Below, one piece after another: positions 17,693 to 25,841 of a stretch of 64,000 bases of DNA (its first letter is position 1; every line of letters begins with the position of its first letter). The notes beneath the pieces are model-generated. The model did not search any database, was not told the DNA's origin, and was given only the letters and a program-made list of their open reading frames with translations. Source of the stretch: Mucilaginibacter psychrotolerans (GTDB taxonomy: Bacteria > Bacteroidota > Bacteroidia > Sphingobacteriales > Sphingobacteriaceae); contig NZ_SOZE01000003.1 in NCBI RefSeq assembly GCF_004519315.1, positions 248,001-312,000 on the forward strand, written 5' to 3'. Both the position numbers and the translations under genes were made by a program.

Positions 17693-18070
17693 TTAAACAG
17701 TAATCGAAATTGGTGCCGGGGTCCAAACTACCCCGGCTTGAGCGCCGTGATTACTGTAATTGAAGGGTTGATTATTAACAGTTACCTTAAATGACGCTTC
17801 ACCTGCCCCCCAATTAATCCCTATTAATAATAAATTGTATGATCCTTGCGGCAGCAAAATATTAAGCGGTTGATTAATACTACCCGAAAGCCCATTTACC
17901 TGCAATGTGCCCAAAAACGGCCCTACATTTACAGTTATGGGCACATTAACACTATAATGATACCCAGATAAAAATCTGCAAAGTTCGTAACTCACGCTGT
18001 TGTCGTTGGTGTTGTAGGCCACCATAATCAGCTCATTATCGCAAGCTGTTACACTAATTGTAGTTGACAT
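17693..18070 (-). CDS. Hypothetical beta-rich protein
   Basis: 125 residues, no signal peptide, no charged tail. The sequence alternates hydrophobic and polar residues with many Asn, Gly and Val (ITVNVGPFLGTLQVNGLSG, YNLLLIGINWGAGEASFKVTV), which predicts an all-beta fold. I do not recognise the family. The ATG at 18070 is the only sensible start. Neighbours are repeats and an orphan plus-strand terminator, so context does not suggest a role. A small lectin-like or structural protein is possible but is a guess. Confidence 0.5.
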   Translation of the reverse strand: MSTTISVTACDNELIMVAYNTNDNSVSYELCRFLSGYHYSVNVPITVNVGPFLGTLQVNGLSGSINQPLNILLPQGSYNLLLIGINWGAGEASFKVTVNNQPFNYSNHGAQAGVVWTPAPISITV

Positions 18071-18252
18071 GTTTTCTCTATTTTTTTCCTACTCATAAGG
18101 CTTTTCAGATTTTCGCCCCCGTTTTATCCTGTACAGTCAGTCCGTTTTTTTAAGCGGGTTCTGCTCCGCTACAAAAACTTTTGATGATGTAAAGTTGGGA
18201 CGATTCCTGGTACAGTGTAAGAGCATAAATACTCGATATTGCAAACAGATAC

Positions 18253-18285
18253 TTATACCCGTTTTTACAAAAAAAGCGGGTATAA
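18253..18285. repeat. Hairpin TTATACCCG / CGGGTATAA
   Basis: Perfect 9-bp arms (18253-18261, 18277-18285) with a 15-nt A/T loop, 13 bp before the plus-strand terminator. Confidence 0.5.
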
Positions 18286-18298
18286 ATACCTGTCATGG

Positions 18299-18326
18299 TC
18301 GGAAGATTTTCCTTCCGAGTTTTTTG
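18299..18326 (+). terminator. Orphan intrinsic terminator, plus strand
   Basis: TCGGAAG (18299-18305) and CTTCCGA (18312-18318) form a perfect 7-bp stem with a 6-nt loop, followed by GTTTTTTG. The nearest plus-strand gene upstream ends 1.46 kb away, beyond a minus-strand gene. The terminator therefore implies a short, unannotated plus-strand transcript. Confidence 0.65.
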
Positions 18327-18411
18327 CTTTAAAAAGGGTTGTTCTATTTAATTAAATTCCTGATTATAAGATGTTTAATTTACTATTATCGTATTTATTT
18401 ACTATCTTTTT

Positions 18412-18575
18412 CGCCGTTGTTGTTGTTGTTGTTGTCAGCAATAACACAAGGATGCACTTACTCTACGGGATATCGGCCCAATGGTTAGGGCATTACAAGC
18501 ACTGCGGCATATCGGGTTAATGCATCATCTGCAAGCATCGCGGTTCGTTGGTGACAACACCCAACGAAGGCAGAA
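18412..18575. repeat. Decayed dispersed repeat, copy C, with (GTT)n run
   Basis: 18483-18575 matches 17364-17457. The end contains TTCGTTGGTGACAACACCCAACGAA's two arms (TTCGTTGG / CCAACGAA), a hairpin typical of dispersed Bacteroidota palindromes. The left part (18412-18455, CGCCGTTGTTG...CAATAACACAAGGATGC) resembles 15990-16040. Confidence 0.6.
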
Positions 18576-18672
18576 TACGCCAGTTTCCTAGGCTACGGCT
18601 AAACTATTATGCACATTAACGTTACCATTATCGTTGCCAGCTACTTGTGCCTATCAGAAATACTACACTATT

Positions 18673-19407
18673 TCACAACCCTTTTAATTCCTGGTTGAAC
18701 TCCGTAGCCGCAGCAACGGTTTTAGGCATATTTGGTAGCGCCATTACCTTGTTTACAAAATCCTGAACTTGCTTCTTGTGCACCGTTAAGGCCCGGCCAT
18801 GCATGTTGTTTAAAACAACAATGGAGTTATACACGCCATCGCCGTTATCCAAATGCTTGCTTGCGTAATCAATCAGTATCGGTATAATCGTGTCTATTTT
18901 GTACCAGCTCACCATAATTTCATTGGCGTTAGTGGTACGGATTTTCGCAACAGGAGAGAATATATTGGCAACTAAATTGATTTGGGCCGAGTCGAGTTTA
19001 TTTTGCAAACCCTTAGTGCTTCCGGTAGCAGATGTTATCGCAATTTGTAAGAGTTGCGGCGCATCATCCGGCACAAGCAGGTTAATTACATGGCGCGCAT
19101 AAGCTTGCTGTTTGGGGTTTCCTGTACTCAGTACCTCAATTAAAGGCATAACAAATTTAAATGTTTCTAAACGTTGGTTAGCTAAGGAAACTTTAAGCTG
19201 CGCACTCTGCTGGTCGGCAGCCTGTTGCAATTCGTTTTCTTTAAGTGCCTCGGAGAACCAATATCCCGAAAAAGCAATAACTACCGGTAAAATGATAGCC
19301 GAAATTAAGTTTATCCAAAAATCACGCTTGTCTTTCTTTTCCGATTTTTTGGATAAGTCGTCGAGTTTTGATTGAATTGAATCAATCGATGATTTTATGT
19401 CTTCCAT
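18673..19407 (-). CDS. Hypothetical single-pass membrane protein with coiled coil
   Basis: 244 residues. Residues 1-27 are a charged heptad-like helix (IDSIQSKLDDLSKKSEKKDK), residues 29-50 a hydrophobic membrane helix (FWINLISAIILPVVIAFSGYWF), then a soluble helical domain (about 55-244) resembling alpha-solenoid or phage-type membrane accessory proteins. No catalytic motif was seen. I do not recognise the family. It stands alone, with a possible structured RNA upstream (19470-19603) that would lie in its leader if transcription starts beyond 19603. Confidence 0.6.
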   Translation of the reverse strand: MEDIKSSIDSIQSKLDDLSKKSEKKDKRDFWINLISAIILPVVIAFSGYWFSEALKENELQQAADQQSAQLKVSLANQRLETFKFVMPLIEVLSTGNPKQQAYARHVINLLVPDDAPQLLQIAITSATGSTKGLQNKLDSAQINLVANIFSPVAKIRTTNANEIMVSWYKIDTIIPILIDYASKHLDNGDGVYNSIVVLNNMHGRALTVHKKQVQDFVNKVMALPNMPKTVAAATEFNQELKGL

Positions 19408-19469
19408 CTCTGTATTAGTTTAGGCATTAAATATTTATGATTTACTATACCTAATCTCGGGAAATTAAA

Positions 19470-19603
19470 ACCATTGGCGTACCGTATCTTAACGGTATTT
19501 AGGAGCGTATTTTCACCCGCTATTGGCGGTCAAGGTTGCCACATCGTCTCCACTCCACGGCATGTATACCATTGAACATCAATACAGATCGCTCCTTAAT
19601 GGT
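19470..19603. ncRNA. Candidate structured RNA element between divergent genes
   Basis: Complementary segments nest in an orderly way. ACCATT (19470-19475) pairs with AATGGT (19598-19603). TACCGT (19480-19485) pairs with ACGGTA (19492-19497). AGGAGCG (19501-19507) pairs with CGCTCCT (19590-19596). Inside that lie CCGC/GCGG (around 19517-19528) and ATTG/CAAT. The result is a closed multi-helix junction of about 134 nt. It is not a riboswitch class I recognise. The strand is unknown; either flanking gene could carry it as a leader. Confidence 0.35.
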
Positions 19604-19699
19604 CATCTAAATCCTATTTGTAAGGCATAGGGTTAATTTTTATAAAATATCCGATGTATATATTATTATTGCAGGCTTTTGGCGTATTTTTAATACAGA

Positions 19700-20461
19700 A
19701 TGGATATATTATCAAATCTCAAGCTCCTTAAAAAGGCTCACCATCTATTCAGAAAACTCCTTGTTGCTTATATCGTTTCTTTTTACAGGCCAAAATACTG
19801 GTATTCTGCTGCATACAAACTCACAGGTTTAGTGGTGCGTTGCCGTAAGGGAGCAAATTCTTTGCAAAACCGCAGCCCTGGGTTACGGCATGCTTATTTA
19901 TTAAATGCCATATTGAGTTTATTAACCCGTAAAAACATAGCTTTTCCCATACCTGTGATAGCCAAAGGTTTTGAGCTGTTTGCTAAAGAACGGCCTTGCG
20001 GTATAATGCTGTGTTCGGTGCATTTACCCCTGGTTAAAGTTGCCATACGCTATTTGGTAGAAAACGGCTACGCGCCAAAAGCAGCCATAGCGGGAGCCCA
20101 TCATCAAATAACCGCTGTAGCTTTATGGGGAAGCACACAAACCATACCCGCTATTGCTACCGGGCCAACTGTGCTGATCAAAATGAGGACCATTTTATTG
20201 GAAGGCGCAACTATGGTGGTTTTGGTTGACGGTGCCTACGGAGAAAGTATTTCGCCAAATACATTTTTACTGGCAAACCAATTAAACGCTGATATCGTGT
20301 TTTTTTTAGCTGAACTGTTACCCGGCGGCACGATAGAAGTTTCGTTCTATGAATCGTGCGTGGCACGCAGCGGGCTTGTTGCTAATGAAGCCTGCAAGCA
20401 ACAAGTAAAAGAGCTAGAGGAATATGCAAAACGCATTGTGTGTAACTATCACAAAAACTAA
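19700..20461 (+). CDS. Divergent LpxL/HtrB-like acyltransferase homologue (tentative)
   Basis: 253 residues, no signal peptide; an N-terminal hydrophobic stretch (LLVAYIVSFY) may anchor it. GIMLCSVHLPLVKVAIRYL resembles the region around the catalytic histidine of lysophospholipid/lipid A acyltransferases (HX4D/E), but the acidic residue is Lys here (HLPLVK). EGATMVVLVDGAYGES and the GPTVLIKMRTILLEG stretch resemble later family blocks. So it is either a divergent member with changed chemistry, an inactive homologue, or an unrelated protein. It ends at a strong bidirectional terminator shared with the cold-shock gene. Confidence 0.4.
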   Translation: MDILSNLKLLKKAHHLFRKLLVAYIVSFYRPKYWYSAAYKLTGLVVRCRKGANSLQNRSPGLRHAYLLNAILSLLTRKNIAFPIPVIAKGFELFAKERPCGIMLCSVHLPLVKVAIRYLVENGYAPKAAIAGAHHQITAVALWGSTQTIPAIATGPTVLIKMRTILLEGATMVVLVDGAYGESISPNTFLLANQLNADIVFFLAELLPGGTIEVSFYESCVARSGLVANEACKQQVKELEEYAKRIVCNYHKN

Positions 20462-20501
20462 AGCAACCGGAGAAAAACTCAGCACCCCATTTTAATTCCA
20501 T

Positions 20502-20539
20502 AAAAAAAGCAAATTGAAGCCGGGCTTCAATTTGCTTTT
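20502..20539. terminator. Bidirectional terminator
   Basis: AAAAGCAAATTGAAGC (20505-20520) and GCTTCAATTTGCTTTT (20524-20539) form a perfect 16-bp stem with a CGG loop. A and T runs on both sides let it work for the convergent genes 19700-20461 and 20610-21068. Confidence 0.85.
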
Positions 20540-20609
20540 CCTGTTATAAATAAAGGCGTTAAATAAACCTGTTTAAACCTCAAAGAGCGTTTAAACAGAA
20601 ATCTGTGCT

Positions 20610-21068
20610 TTATTTAGGTGCTTTCTTTACGTTTACTGCGTTAAGCCCTTTTTGTCCCTGTTCGGTTTCAAAGGTTACTTTATCGTTTTCTTTTACCTCT
20701 TCGGTTAAGCCGTTCACGTGCACAAAAATGCTTTCCTGTGTTACGTGGTCTCTGATGAAGCCAAAACCTTTTGAGCTATTAAACATGGTTACCGTGCCCG
20801 TGCGTATTTTTTCCGCTTCGGTTAGTTCGGCTTGCTTAGGGATGCTGATTTGTATATCCTCAGCAACTATCTTCCGGCGTTTGTTAGGATCCGGTGGTGT
20901 TGAGGTAATGTTACCATCTTCATCGATGTAGGCCATCATATCGTCCAACGATTTGCCCTTAGATCCGTTCGCTTTGCGCTCTTCGGCCTTTTCCTTTTTG
21001 TCTTTTAACTTGATCGATTTTTTTTTCTCTCGTTCTTTTTTACTGAATGTTTCAGTTGATCTACCCAT
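20610..21068 (-). CDS. Cold-shock domain protein with charged N-terminal extension
   Basis: 152 residues. Residues 1-80 are lysine- and glutamate-rich and low complexity (KKEREKKKSIKLKDKKEKAEER). Residues about 86-150 are a cold-shock domain with RNP1 KGFGFI, RNP2 SIFVHV and the closing GQKGLNAVNV. Two-part CspA-family proteins of this size are common in Sphingobacteriaceae. It binds single-stranded nucleic acid in the cytoplasm, probably as an RNA chaperone. The start is the ATG at 21068. Confidence 0.88.
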   Translation of the reverse strand: MGRSTETFSKKEREKKKSIKLKDKKEKAEERKANGSKGKSLDDMMAYIDEDGNITSTPPDPNKRRKIVAEDIQISIPKQAELTEAEKIRTGTVTMFNSSKGFGFIRDHVTQESIFVHVNGLTEEVKENDKVTFETEQGQKGLNAVNVKKAPK

Positions 21069-21486
21069 ACTGCAAAGATACTACGATTTTATAATAATAA
21101 TTGCAAGCTTTTGTATTTTTTAGCAGGCAATAGTTTATGTTTAAAAACAAACAGGTTGTAGGCGTTTTGTCCGCTTGCTTTAGGTCATTAAAATCCCGCG
21201 TTTACCGCTTAAAAATCTCCGGCCGGAGCACATTATTCCTGAATGCAAAGAGGCTGTATCGTAAATGCTTTTTAGGTATTTTACTAAAAATTAAATTTGG
21301 CTTTGTGTTCTTTGTGTTTCTCCATTTGTGGCCTTTGTGGTAAAATTTCAACCACAAAGGCCACAAAGATTGGCACACCATTTAGCACAAAGGACACAAA
21401 GTCTATCCTCACCAAATTCAGTTTTGTTGTTTAACACTGGGTTCTTTATATGATACAGTCTCTTTACTTATTTTAAAGCTGCTTAA
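21069..21486. other. Gene-free region with CACAAAG palindrome
   Basis: 418 bp. The only clear structure is the palindrome at 21325-21367. The 68-codon plus ORF here (21137-21343) runs into the palindrome and is not credible. Confidence 0.5.
21325..21367. repeat. Dispersed palindrome, CACAAAGGCCACAAAG type
   Basis: TTTGTGGCCTTTGTGGT (21325-21341) and its exact reverse complement (21351-21367) form 17-bp arms with a 9-nt loop. Flanking copies of CTTTGTGTTCTTTGTG and CACAAAGGACACAAAG extend it. A related element lies at 32860-32955. Confidence 0.7.
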
Positions 21487-22266
21487 TTAAACGATTTGCC
21501 CGGTTTGGATATCTACCGTATAAGTGGCGCCGTTGATGGTGATTTTTACTTTATTATCGCCCATGAAAAGGATGGTGCCAGTGTAGTCCCATTTGCCTTG
21601 CGGGGTGCTGCCGGTAGTTTTGAATACCGCGCTGCCACCTTTTATCTGGCCGTCATCTGCCGGGTCGACGATAAGCGAGGTTAGTTTATAGTTGAACACG
21701 GTATTCGCTTTCGCCTTGGTGCCGGTCTTGACTTCCAGATCTACCTGCATATTCATGGTACCGCCGAAAGACAACTCTGAATTAGGATTGCCTGGGCCAA
21801 GGCTGGTGACTGCTAAATCTTGCCCTATCCTGTATTTAACAGCTAATGATGGCGTTATCATAGATACCAGCAGGCTATCGTAAAAAGTGAGGCCGCTTAT
21901 GTTATTGTTGATGCAGGTGGTAGCATATTTAAAACGGCCCGAGATGCTCAGTTGCGTAGTATCTATGCCGATGTTGTAGCTAAGCGTGGTATCCACTTTA
22001 AGTCCGCACTCGGGGTTTACCGTGTTGATTACGATTTTTTTAAAACCAGGCCTAACGGCGTTTACCTGCGGATGCAGGCCATCGCTAAAATCGAAACCGC
22101 CAAGGTCACCATAAAATGTTTGGGCAATGTTAAGGGCAATTTCCTGGGTTACCGTTTTAGCATCAACCGTTTTGGTCGATGGATCCGTTGACGTTTTTTT
22201 GCACGATGTGTAAACCAGCGCAATTGTGCTGAGCGCGATGATACCGGCAAGTAATTGTTTTTTCAT
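21487..22266 (-). CDS. Hypothetical lipoprotein
   Basis: 259 residues with a lipoprotein signal (LVYTSC, Cys22). The mature part is beta-rich (LSYNIGIDTTQLSISGRFKYATTC, KWDYTGTILFMGDNKVKITINGATYTVDIQTG) and has two Cys (CGLK, TTC) that could form a disulfide. I do not recognise the family. It is exported and probably anchored to the outer or inner membrane. It is a single gene. Confidence 0.7.
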   Translation of the reverse strand: MKKQLLAGIIALSTIALVYTSCKKTSTDPSTKTVDAKTVTQEIALNIAQTFYGDLGGFDFSDGLHPQVNAVRPGFKKIVINTVNPECGLKVDTTLSYNIGIDTTQLSISGRFKYATTCINNNISGLTFYDSLLVSMITPSLAVKYRIGQDLAVTSLGPGNPNSELSFGGTMNMQVDLEVKTGTKAKANTVFNYKLTSLIVDPADDGQIKGGSAVFKTTGSTPQGKWDYTGTILFMGDNKVKITINGATYTVDIQTGQIV

Positions 22267-22377
22267 AATGATAAGGTTTTAGTACTATTTTTAATCTGCC
22301 TTAAATATACGGTTTAGTGCTAAAATGCGCAAGTGTTTATGCCTATTCGCTTGATTTTTAGAACAGAAGCAAGCTAC

Positions 22378-22797
22378 TCACGGCTTCCACTCCATCAGCT
22401 GTTGATCAGGTAGCTGTTCATAAAACCGCCTTTTTACGGTATCTACATAAATCCAGGCATCGGTAATAAATCTACTGCCATCGGCATCGGTTAAATCGTG
22501 CCCTACCTGATAACGGTAATAACTGGCGGTGTCGGTCTTTAACTCCTGATCAAATAGCCATTCTTCATTAAGGGTTTTGTCGGCTACCGCAATGCGCACC
22601 AATTCGTTTTTGGTGGTTTTGTTATAAACTACAGAGAGTGAATCGAACCATTTAGAGGCACTTTGCGGTGATGGCACCTTAACAGCGACTGGAGCGGACG
22701 GGGCCAATTGCGGACTTTTGGCATTATCGGTTTTTGAAGGCTGCCCGCACGCTGTGGCAAGCAGTATTAAAAACAGAGCGGGAGTGTATAATTTCAT
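22378..22797 (-). CDS. Hypothetical lipoprotein
   Basis: 139 residues from the ATG at 22797; an upstream start at 22878 would put 27 non-hydrophobic residues before a perfect lipoprotein signal (LILLATAC). The mature part starts with a Pro/Ser/Ala-rich linker and then a small alpha/beta domain (SASKWFDSLSVVYNKTTKNEL, DADGSRFITDAWIYVDTVKRRFYEQLPDQQLMEWKP). No family is recognised. It follows the DoxX gene on the same strand, 93 bp downstream, so the two may be co-transcribed. Confidence 0.7.
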   Translation of the reverse strand: MKLYTPALFLILLATACGQPSKTDNAKSPQLAPSAPVAVKVPSPQSASKWFDSLSVVYNKTTKNELVRIAVADKTLNEEWLFDQELKTDTASYYRYQVGHDLTDADGSRFITDAWIYVDTVKRRFYEQLPDQQLMEWKP

Positions 22798-22890
22798 GGC
22801 TTTAGGCTTAGCTTTCGGCACGACCAAATTAAAAAGTAAAACCCGGACGCCAGCACGGCACCCGGGTTTCGCAAACATGAAAACTAATCT

Positions 22891-23358
22891 TTAATGCCTG
22901 TGTCTGTGCTGATGATCGTTGGTTTCGGCAATCCAGGCATCTGCCGAGAACTTGCCCGAGCCTACCACCCAAAACAATACCAGCAGCAAAAAAACCAATA
23001 TGGAAAGCCATAATTCCGTATTGAGGAACGATAGCCCTTTGGTAATATTCACAAAAAATATAGCGCCTAACAGTATGGGCATCTGCATCACGGCAACCAT
23101 GCGCGTGAGCAAACCGGTAAGGATGAGCAGCCCCCCTATCACATGGGCAAAAGCAACAATATGGATAAGCACCACGGCCATCAGGCCCGAGCCATCGAAG
23201 GTTTTGTTCTGGAAGATCCAATCCTGCTGCACGCCCGTGCTACTGATGAATACCACCCCTTTGCTAAAGATAATCAACCCCAGTATAATGCGTACCATAT
23301 CCAGCCATTTCGGATGATGAAGATCACCCCAATGTTCAACTTTTTGGACCATATTCAT
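22891..23358 (-). CDS. DoxX family membrane protein
   Basis: 155 residues with four membrane helices. LDMVRIILGLIIFSKGVVF begins the DoxX signature; HVIGGLLILTGLLTRMVAVMQMPIL is the middle block; the last helix is LWLSILVFLLLVLFWVVG. The tail ends NDHQHRHRH, a histidine-rich cytoplasmic or periplasmic end that could bind metal. DoxX proteins are inner-membrane proteins linked to quinol or thiol redox in some bacteria. A strong Shine-Dalgarno (GGAGG, 23365-23369 on the minus strand) precedes the ATG, which is unusual in this phylum. Confidence 0.85.
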   Translation of the reverse strand: MNMVQKVEHWGDLHHPKWLDMVRIILGLIIFSKGVVFISSTGVQQDWIFQNKTFDGSGLMAVVLIHIVAFAHVIGGLLILTGLLTRMVAVMQMPILLGAIFFVNITKGLSFLNTELWLSILVFLLLVLFWVVGSGKFSADAWIAETNDHQHRHRH

Positions 23359-23364
23359 ATGATG

Positions 23365-23369
23365 CCTCC
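23365..23369 (-). promoter_or_regulatory. Strong Shine-Dalgarno for DoxX gene
   Basis: On the minus strand AAGGAGGCATCATATG places GGAGG six bases before the start codon. This fixes the ATG at 23358. Most other genes here have only A-rich leaders. Confidence 0.6.
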
Positions 23370-23589
23370 TTTTTTAAGATGTTTGTAATTGGTAATTGAA
23401 GTTACAACTAAATATTATTATAAATGCAAATATTTTCAACTCTTTTTCAGGTAGTTACGGCACGGATTATGTAAAATAAACACAATAGCGCAAGCAAAAC
23501 AAAAAACGTTTTCTTTATGTTGTTTTTTGCTTAGTATTGTACGTAAGCTTTGCCCCCCGCCGCCTACAATTTCATTAAGGATACTACCT

Positions 23590-25833
23590 GTGATCGAAAC
23601 TATCAAAATACTATACCTGGAGCATAACGCAGGCACCGTTTTAACGGTGAGCGCTACGCTTAAAGCAGCAGGTATTGATGCAAAGCTAAAGGTAGTTGAT
23701 AACGGCCCCGCCTTCCTGGAGGAATTATCAGGGTTCGCCCCCAACCTAATTATAGCCAGCGATGCTTTCCCCGCACTGAGTGCAGCGGACGCTTTGTCGG
23801 CGCTAAAACAATACAGCCCTGCCGTACCATTTATGGTGCTGGCCAATGAAGGCACCGATGCGCAGCAGATAGTAAGGCTTATAAAACAGGGGGCCTGCGA
23901 TTATATCCTCAAGAAGGATATCCATACGCTGCCCGCTGCCGTACTGGTTGCCACCCATGATGCTGCCATTCCCCCAAAAGCGCAGCTTACCGAACAGAAC
24001 TACCGGCAAATAGTAGAGACCGCGCAGGAAGGTATCTGGATAGTAGATCAGGATTTGATTACCGTTTTCGTGAACCAAAAAACCTGCGATATACTGGGCT
24101 ACCCCGCCGAAGAAATGATTGGCAGGGATAAATCCGATTTTAGGTACAACCATAATAGCAGCGATACGCTTGCCCGGGCGGAGAAACGCAGGCAGGGTAT
24201 TGCCGAAACGCACGAAAGTACTTTCATTAACAAAAGCGGAGCCCATGTACAATGTATTGTGGCAACCAACGGACTTTTTGATGCCGATGGAAAGTACACA
24301 GGCTCGCTGGCTATGCTCACCGATATTACCGGGCGAAAGGAGCACGAGAATGCCCTGAAGCATTCTGAAGCCAACCTATCGGCTGTTATAGAGAACACCA
24401 GCGATTTGGTGTACTCACTGGATCGCAACCTGAAGGTGATCACCTACAACCAACTCTTCAAAAATACGATCAAACATGTTTACGGCTTCGATATTTTTAC
24501 AGGAGTAAGCACGCTGGAGATGATTAGCGGCTATGATGCGGAGGTGGGCCGGAAATGGGAAAACATATACCAACGCGCACTGGACGGCGAAACCCAGCAA
24601 TTCGTAAACGAATACACCTTCGGGCCCGAGAAGGTGTACCTCAGCTATTCTATCAACCCTATCAGGGAGAGCGGGCAGGTTATCGGCCTCTCCTGCTTCT
24701 CGCGCGATATTACCAAACAAAAGCTGGATGAGGCGGCCATACGCAAATCTGAAGCAAGCCTGCGCACCATCTTCAACAATACAGATGCAGCGTGTATGCT
24801 TATTGATGGGCAAGGCAACATTGTATCTTTCAATAACCTGGCGCAACAGCTATCTGAGGTGACAACGGGCTGCAAAATTGCCGAAGGCAGCGCGGTATTG
24901 GATTGCATACCCACACAAAATCACGCCTTTGTGCTGGAGATATTAGAGAACACCCGCAATGGCGGCGTGATGCACTACCAGGAGAGCCGCCTTATTAAAG
25001 GGCAGGCAAAATGGTTCGATATTACCTGGGCGGGCATCAAAGACCAGCAATACGAAGATTTTGGCTACATCTATACCGTAAAAGACGTTACCGACAAGAA
25101 AAGGCTGGAGATAGAACGTGAAAAAATCACGGCTGACCTGCTGCAGCGCAACAAAGCGCTGGAACAGTTTACCTACATCATATCGCATAACCTGCGCGCG
25201 CCGGTGGCCAACATCATCGGGCTGTCGTCGCTGCTGTCGGGCTCCAGCCATGAGGATATCGAACTAGCCGAAATAGTAGATAGCATCAGCAGATCTGCGG
25301 ATAAACTCGACGATACCATCCTTGATCTTAACCGAGTTTTGCAGGTGAGCCAAACGCCCAATGAACATATAGAACGCATCAGGCTATCTAAGCTGGTTGA
25401 GGATATTAAACTAAGTATCAGGCACCTGATCGAAAAAGAACAAGTATCCATACGAGCGGATTTCGAAACTGCAGAAATCGTATCGCTCAAGAGTTTTATT
25501 CACAGCATCCTTTATAACCTCATCTTAAACAGCATCAAATACCGCAACCGGGTGGTATCGCCGGAGATAGTCATATCAGCCAAAACAGCCAACGGCAAAA
25601 TTACCATCAACTTCCGCGATAACGGGCGCGGTATAGATACCTCTAAATACAGCGAAGATATCTTCGGCCTTTATAAAAGGTTTGATACCAGCGTAGAGGG
25701 CAAGGGCATTGGCCTGTTTATGGTGAAAACGCAGGTAGAAAGCCTGGGCGGTACCATAGCTATTACCAGCGTGCTTAATAAAGGCACAGAATTCATCATC
25801 AATTTACCCCAGCAACAGCTGATGGCAGGTTAA
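23590..25833 (+). CDS. Hybrid sensor kinase: REC-PAS-PAS-PAS-HisKA-HATPase
   Basis: 747 residues from a GTG at 23590 (IETIKILYLEHNAGTV begins the receiver fold); earlier TTG at 23527 adds a proline-rich stretch that does not fit. A receiver domain (1-120) keeps a likely phosphoacceptor Asp in IIASDAFPAL and Lys in CDYILKKD. Three PAS domains follow (about 135-250, 258-380, 385-505). HisKA has ISHNLRAPVANIIGL; HATPase has NLILNSIKYR, DNGRGID and GKGIGLFMVKTQVESLGG. No membrane segment, so it senses a cytoplasmic signal and can be tuned by an upstream kinase through its receiver. No regulator gene is adjacent. Confidence 0.88.
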   Translation: MIETIKILYLEHNAGTVLTVSATLKAAGIDAKLKVVDNGPAFLEELSGFAPNLIIASDAFPALSAADALSALKQYSPAVPFMVLANEGTDAQQIVRLIKQGACDYILKKDIHTLPAAVLVATHDAAIPPKAQLTEQNYRQIVETAQEGIWIVDQDLITVFVNQKTCDILGYPAEEMIGRDKSDFRYNHNSSDTLARAEKRRQGIAETHESTFINKSGAHVQCIVATNGLFDADGKYTGSLAMLTDITGRKEHENALKHSEANLSAVIENTSDLVYSLDRNLKVITYNQLFKNTIKHVYGFDIFTGVSTLEMISGYDAEVGRKWENIYQRALDGETQQFVNEYTFGPEKVYLSYSINPIRESGQVIGLSCFSRDITKQKLDEAAIRKSEASLRTIFNNTDAACMLIDGQGNIVSFNNLAQQLSEVTTGCKIAEGSAVLDCIPTQNHAFVLEILENTRNGGVMHYQESRLIKGQAKWFDITWAGIKDQQYEDFGYIYTVKDVTDKKRLEIEREKITADLLQRNKALEQFTYIISHNLRAPVANIIGLSSLLSGSSHEDIELAEIVDSISRSADKLDDTILDLNRVLQVSQTPNEHIERIRLSKLVEDIKLSIRHLIEKEQVSIRADFETAEIVSLKSFIHSILYNLILNSIKYRNRVVSPEIVISAKTANGKITINFRDNGRGIDTSKYSEDIFGLYKRFDTSVEGKGIGLFMVKTQVESLGGTIAITSVLNKGTEFIINLPQQQLMAG

Positions 25834-25841
25834 AGCCAATT

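Larger units (their letters stand above)
18071..18672. other. Gene-free region with orphan terminator and repeat copy C
   Basis: 600 bp with no ORF of note. It holds AGCGG/CCGCT and TTATACCCG/CGGGTATAA hairpins, a plus-strand intrinsic terminator (18299-18326), a (GTT)n run (18416-18434) and repeat copy C. A small plus-strand RNA ending at 18326 is possible. Confidence 0.45.

Noticed and set aside
17598..17702. 34-codon plus ORF (MKIQKLLNFMKSF...)
   Set aside because: It looks a little like a small peptide gene, but it overlaps a palindrome and the end of the minus-strand gene and has no promoter or ribosome site.
16841..18600. CRISPR array
   Set aside because: The repeats are few, unevenly spaced and differ in type; there are no regular repeat-spacer units and no cas genes.
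19408..20461. Retron-like locus (structured RNA plus adjacent genes)
   Set aside because: No reverse transcriptase is present in the window, so the structured element cannot be called a retron RNA.
21137..21343. 68-codon plus ORF
   Set aside because: Runs into the CACAAAG palindrome, low complexity at the end, no features.
22829..23221. 130-codon minus ORF overlapping DoxX
   Set aside because: A different frame of the DoxX gene, Cys/His-rich shadow; DoxX has a clear family match and Shine-Dalgarno.
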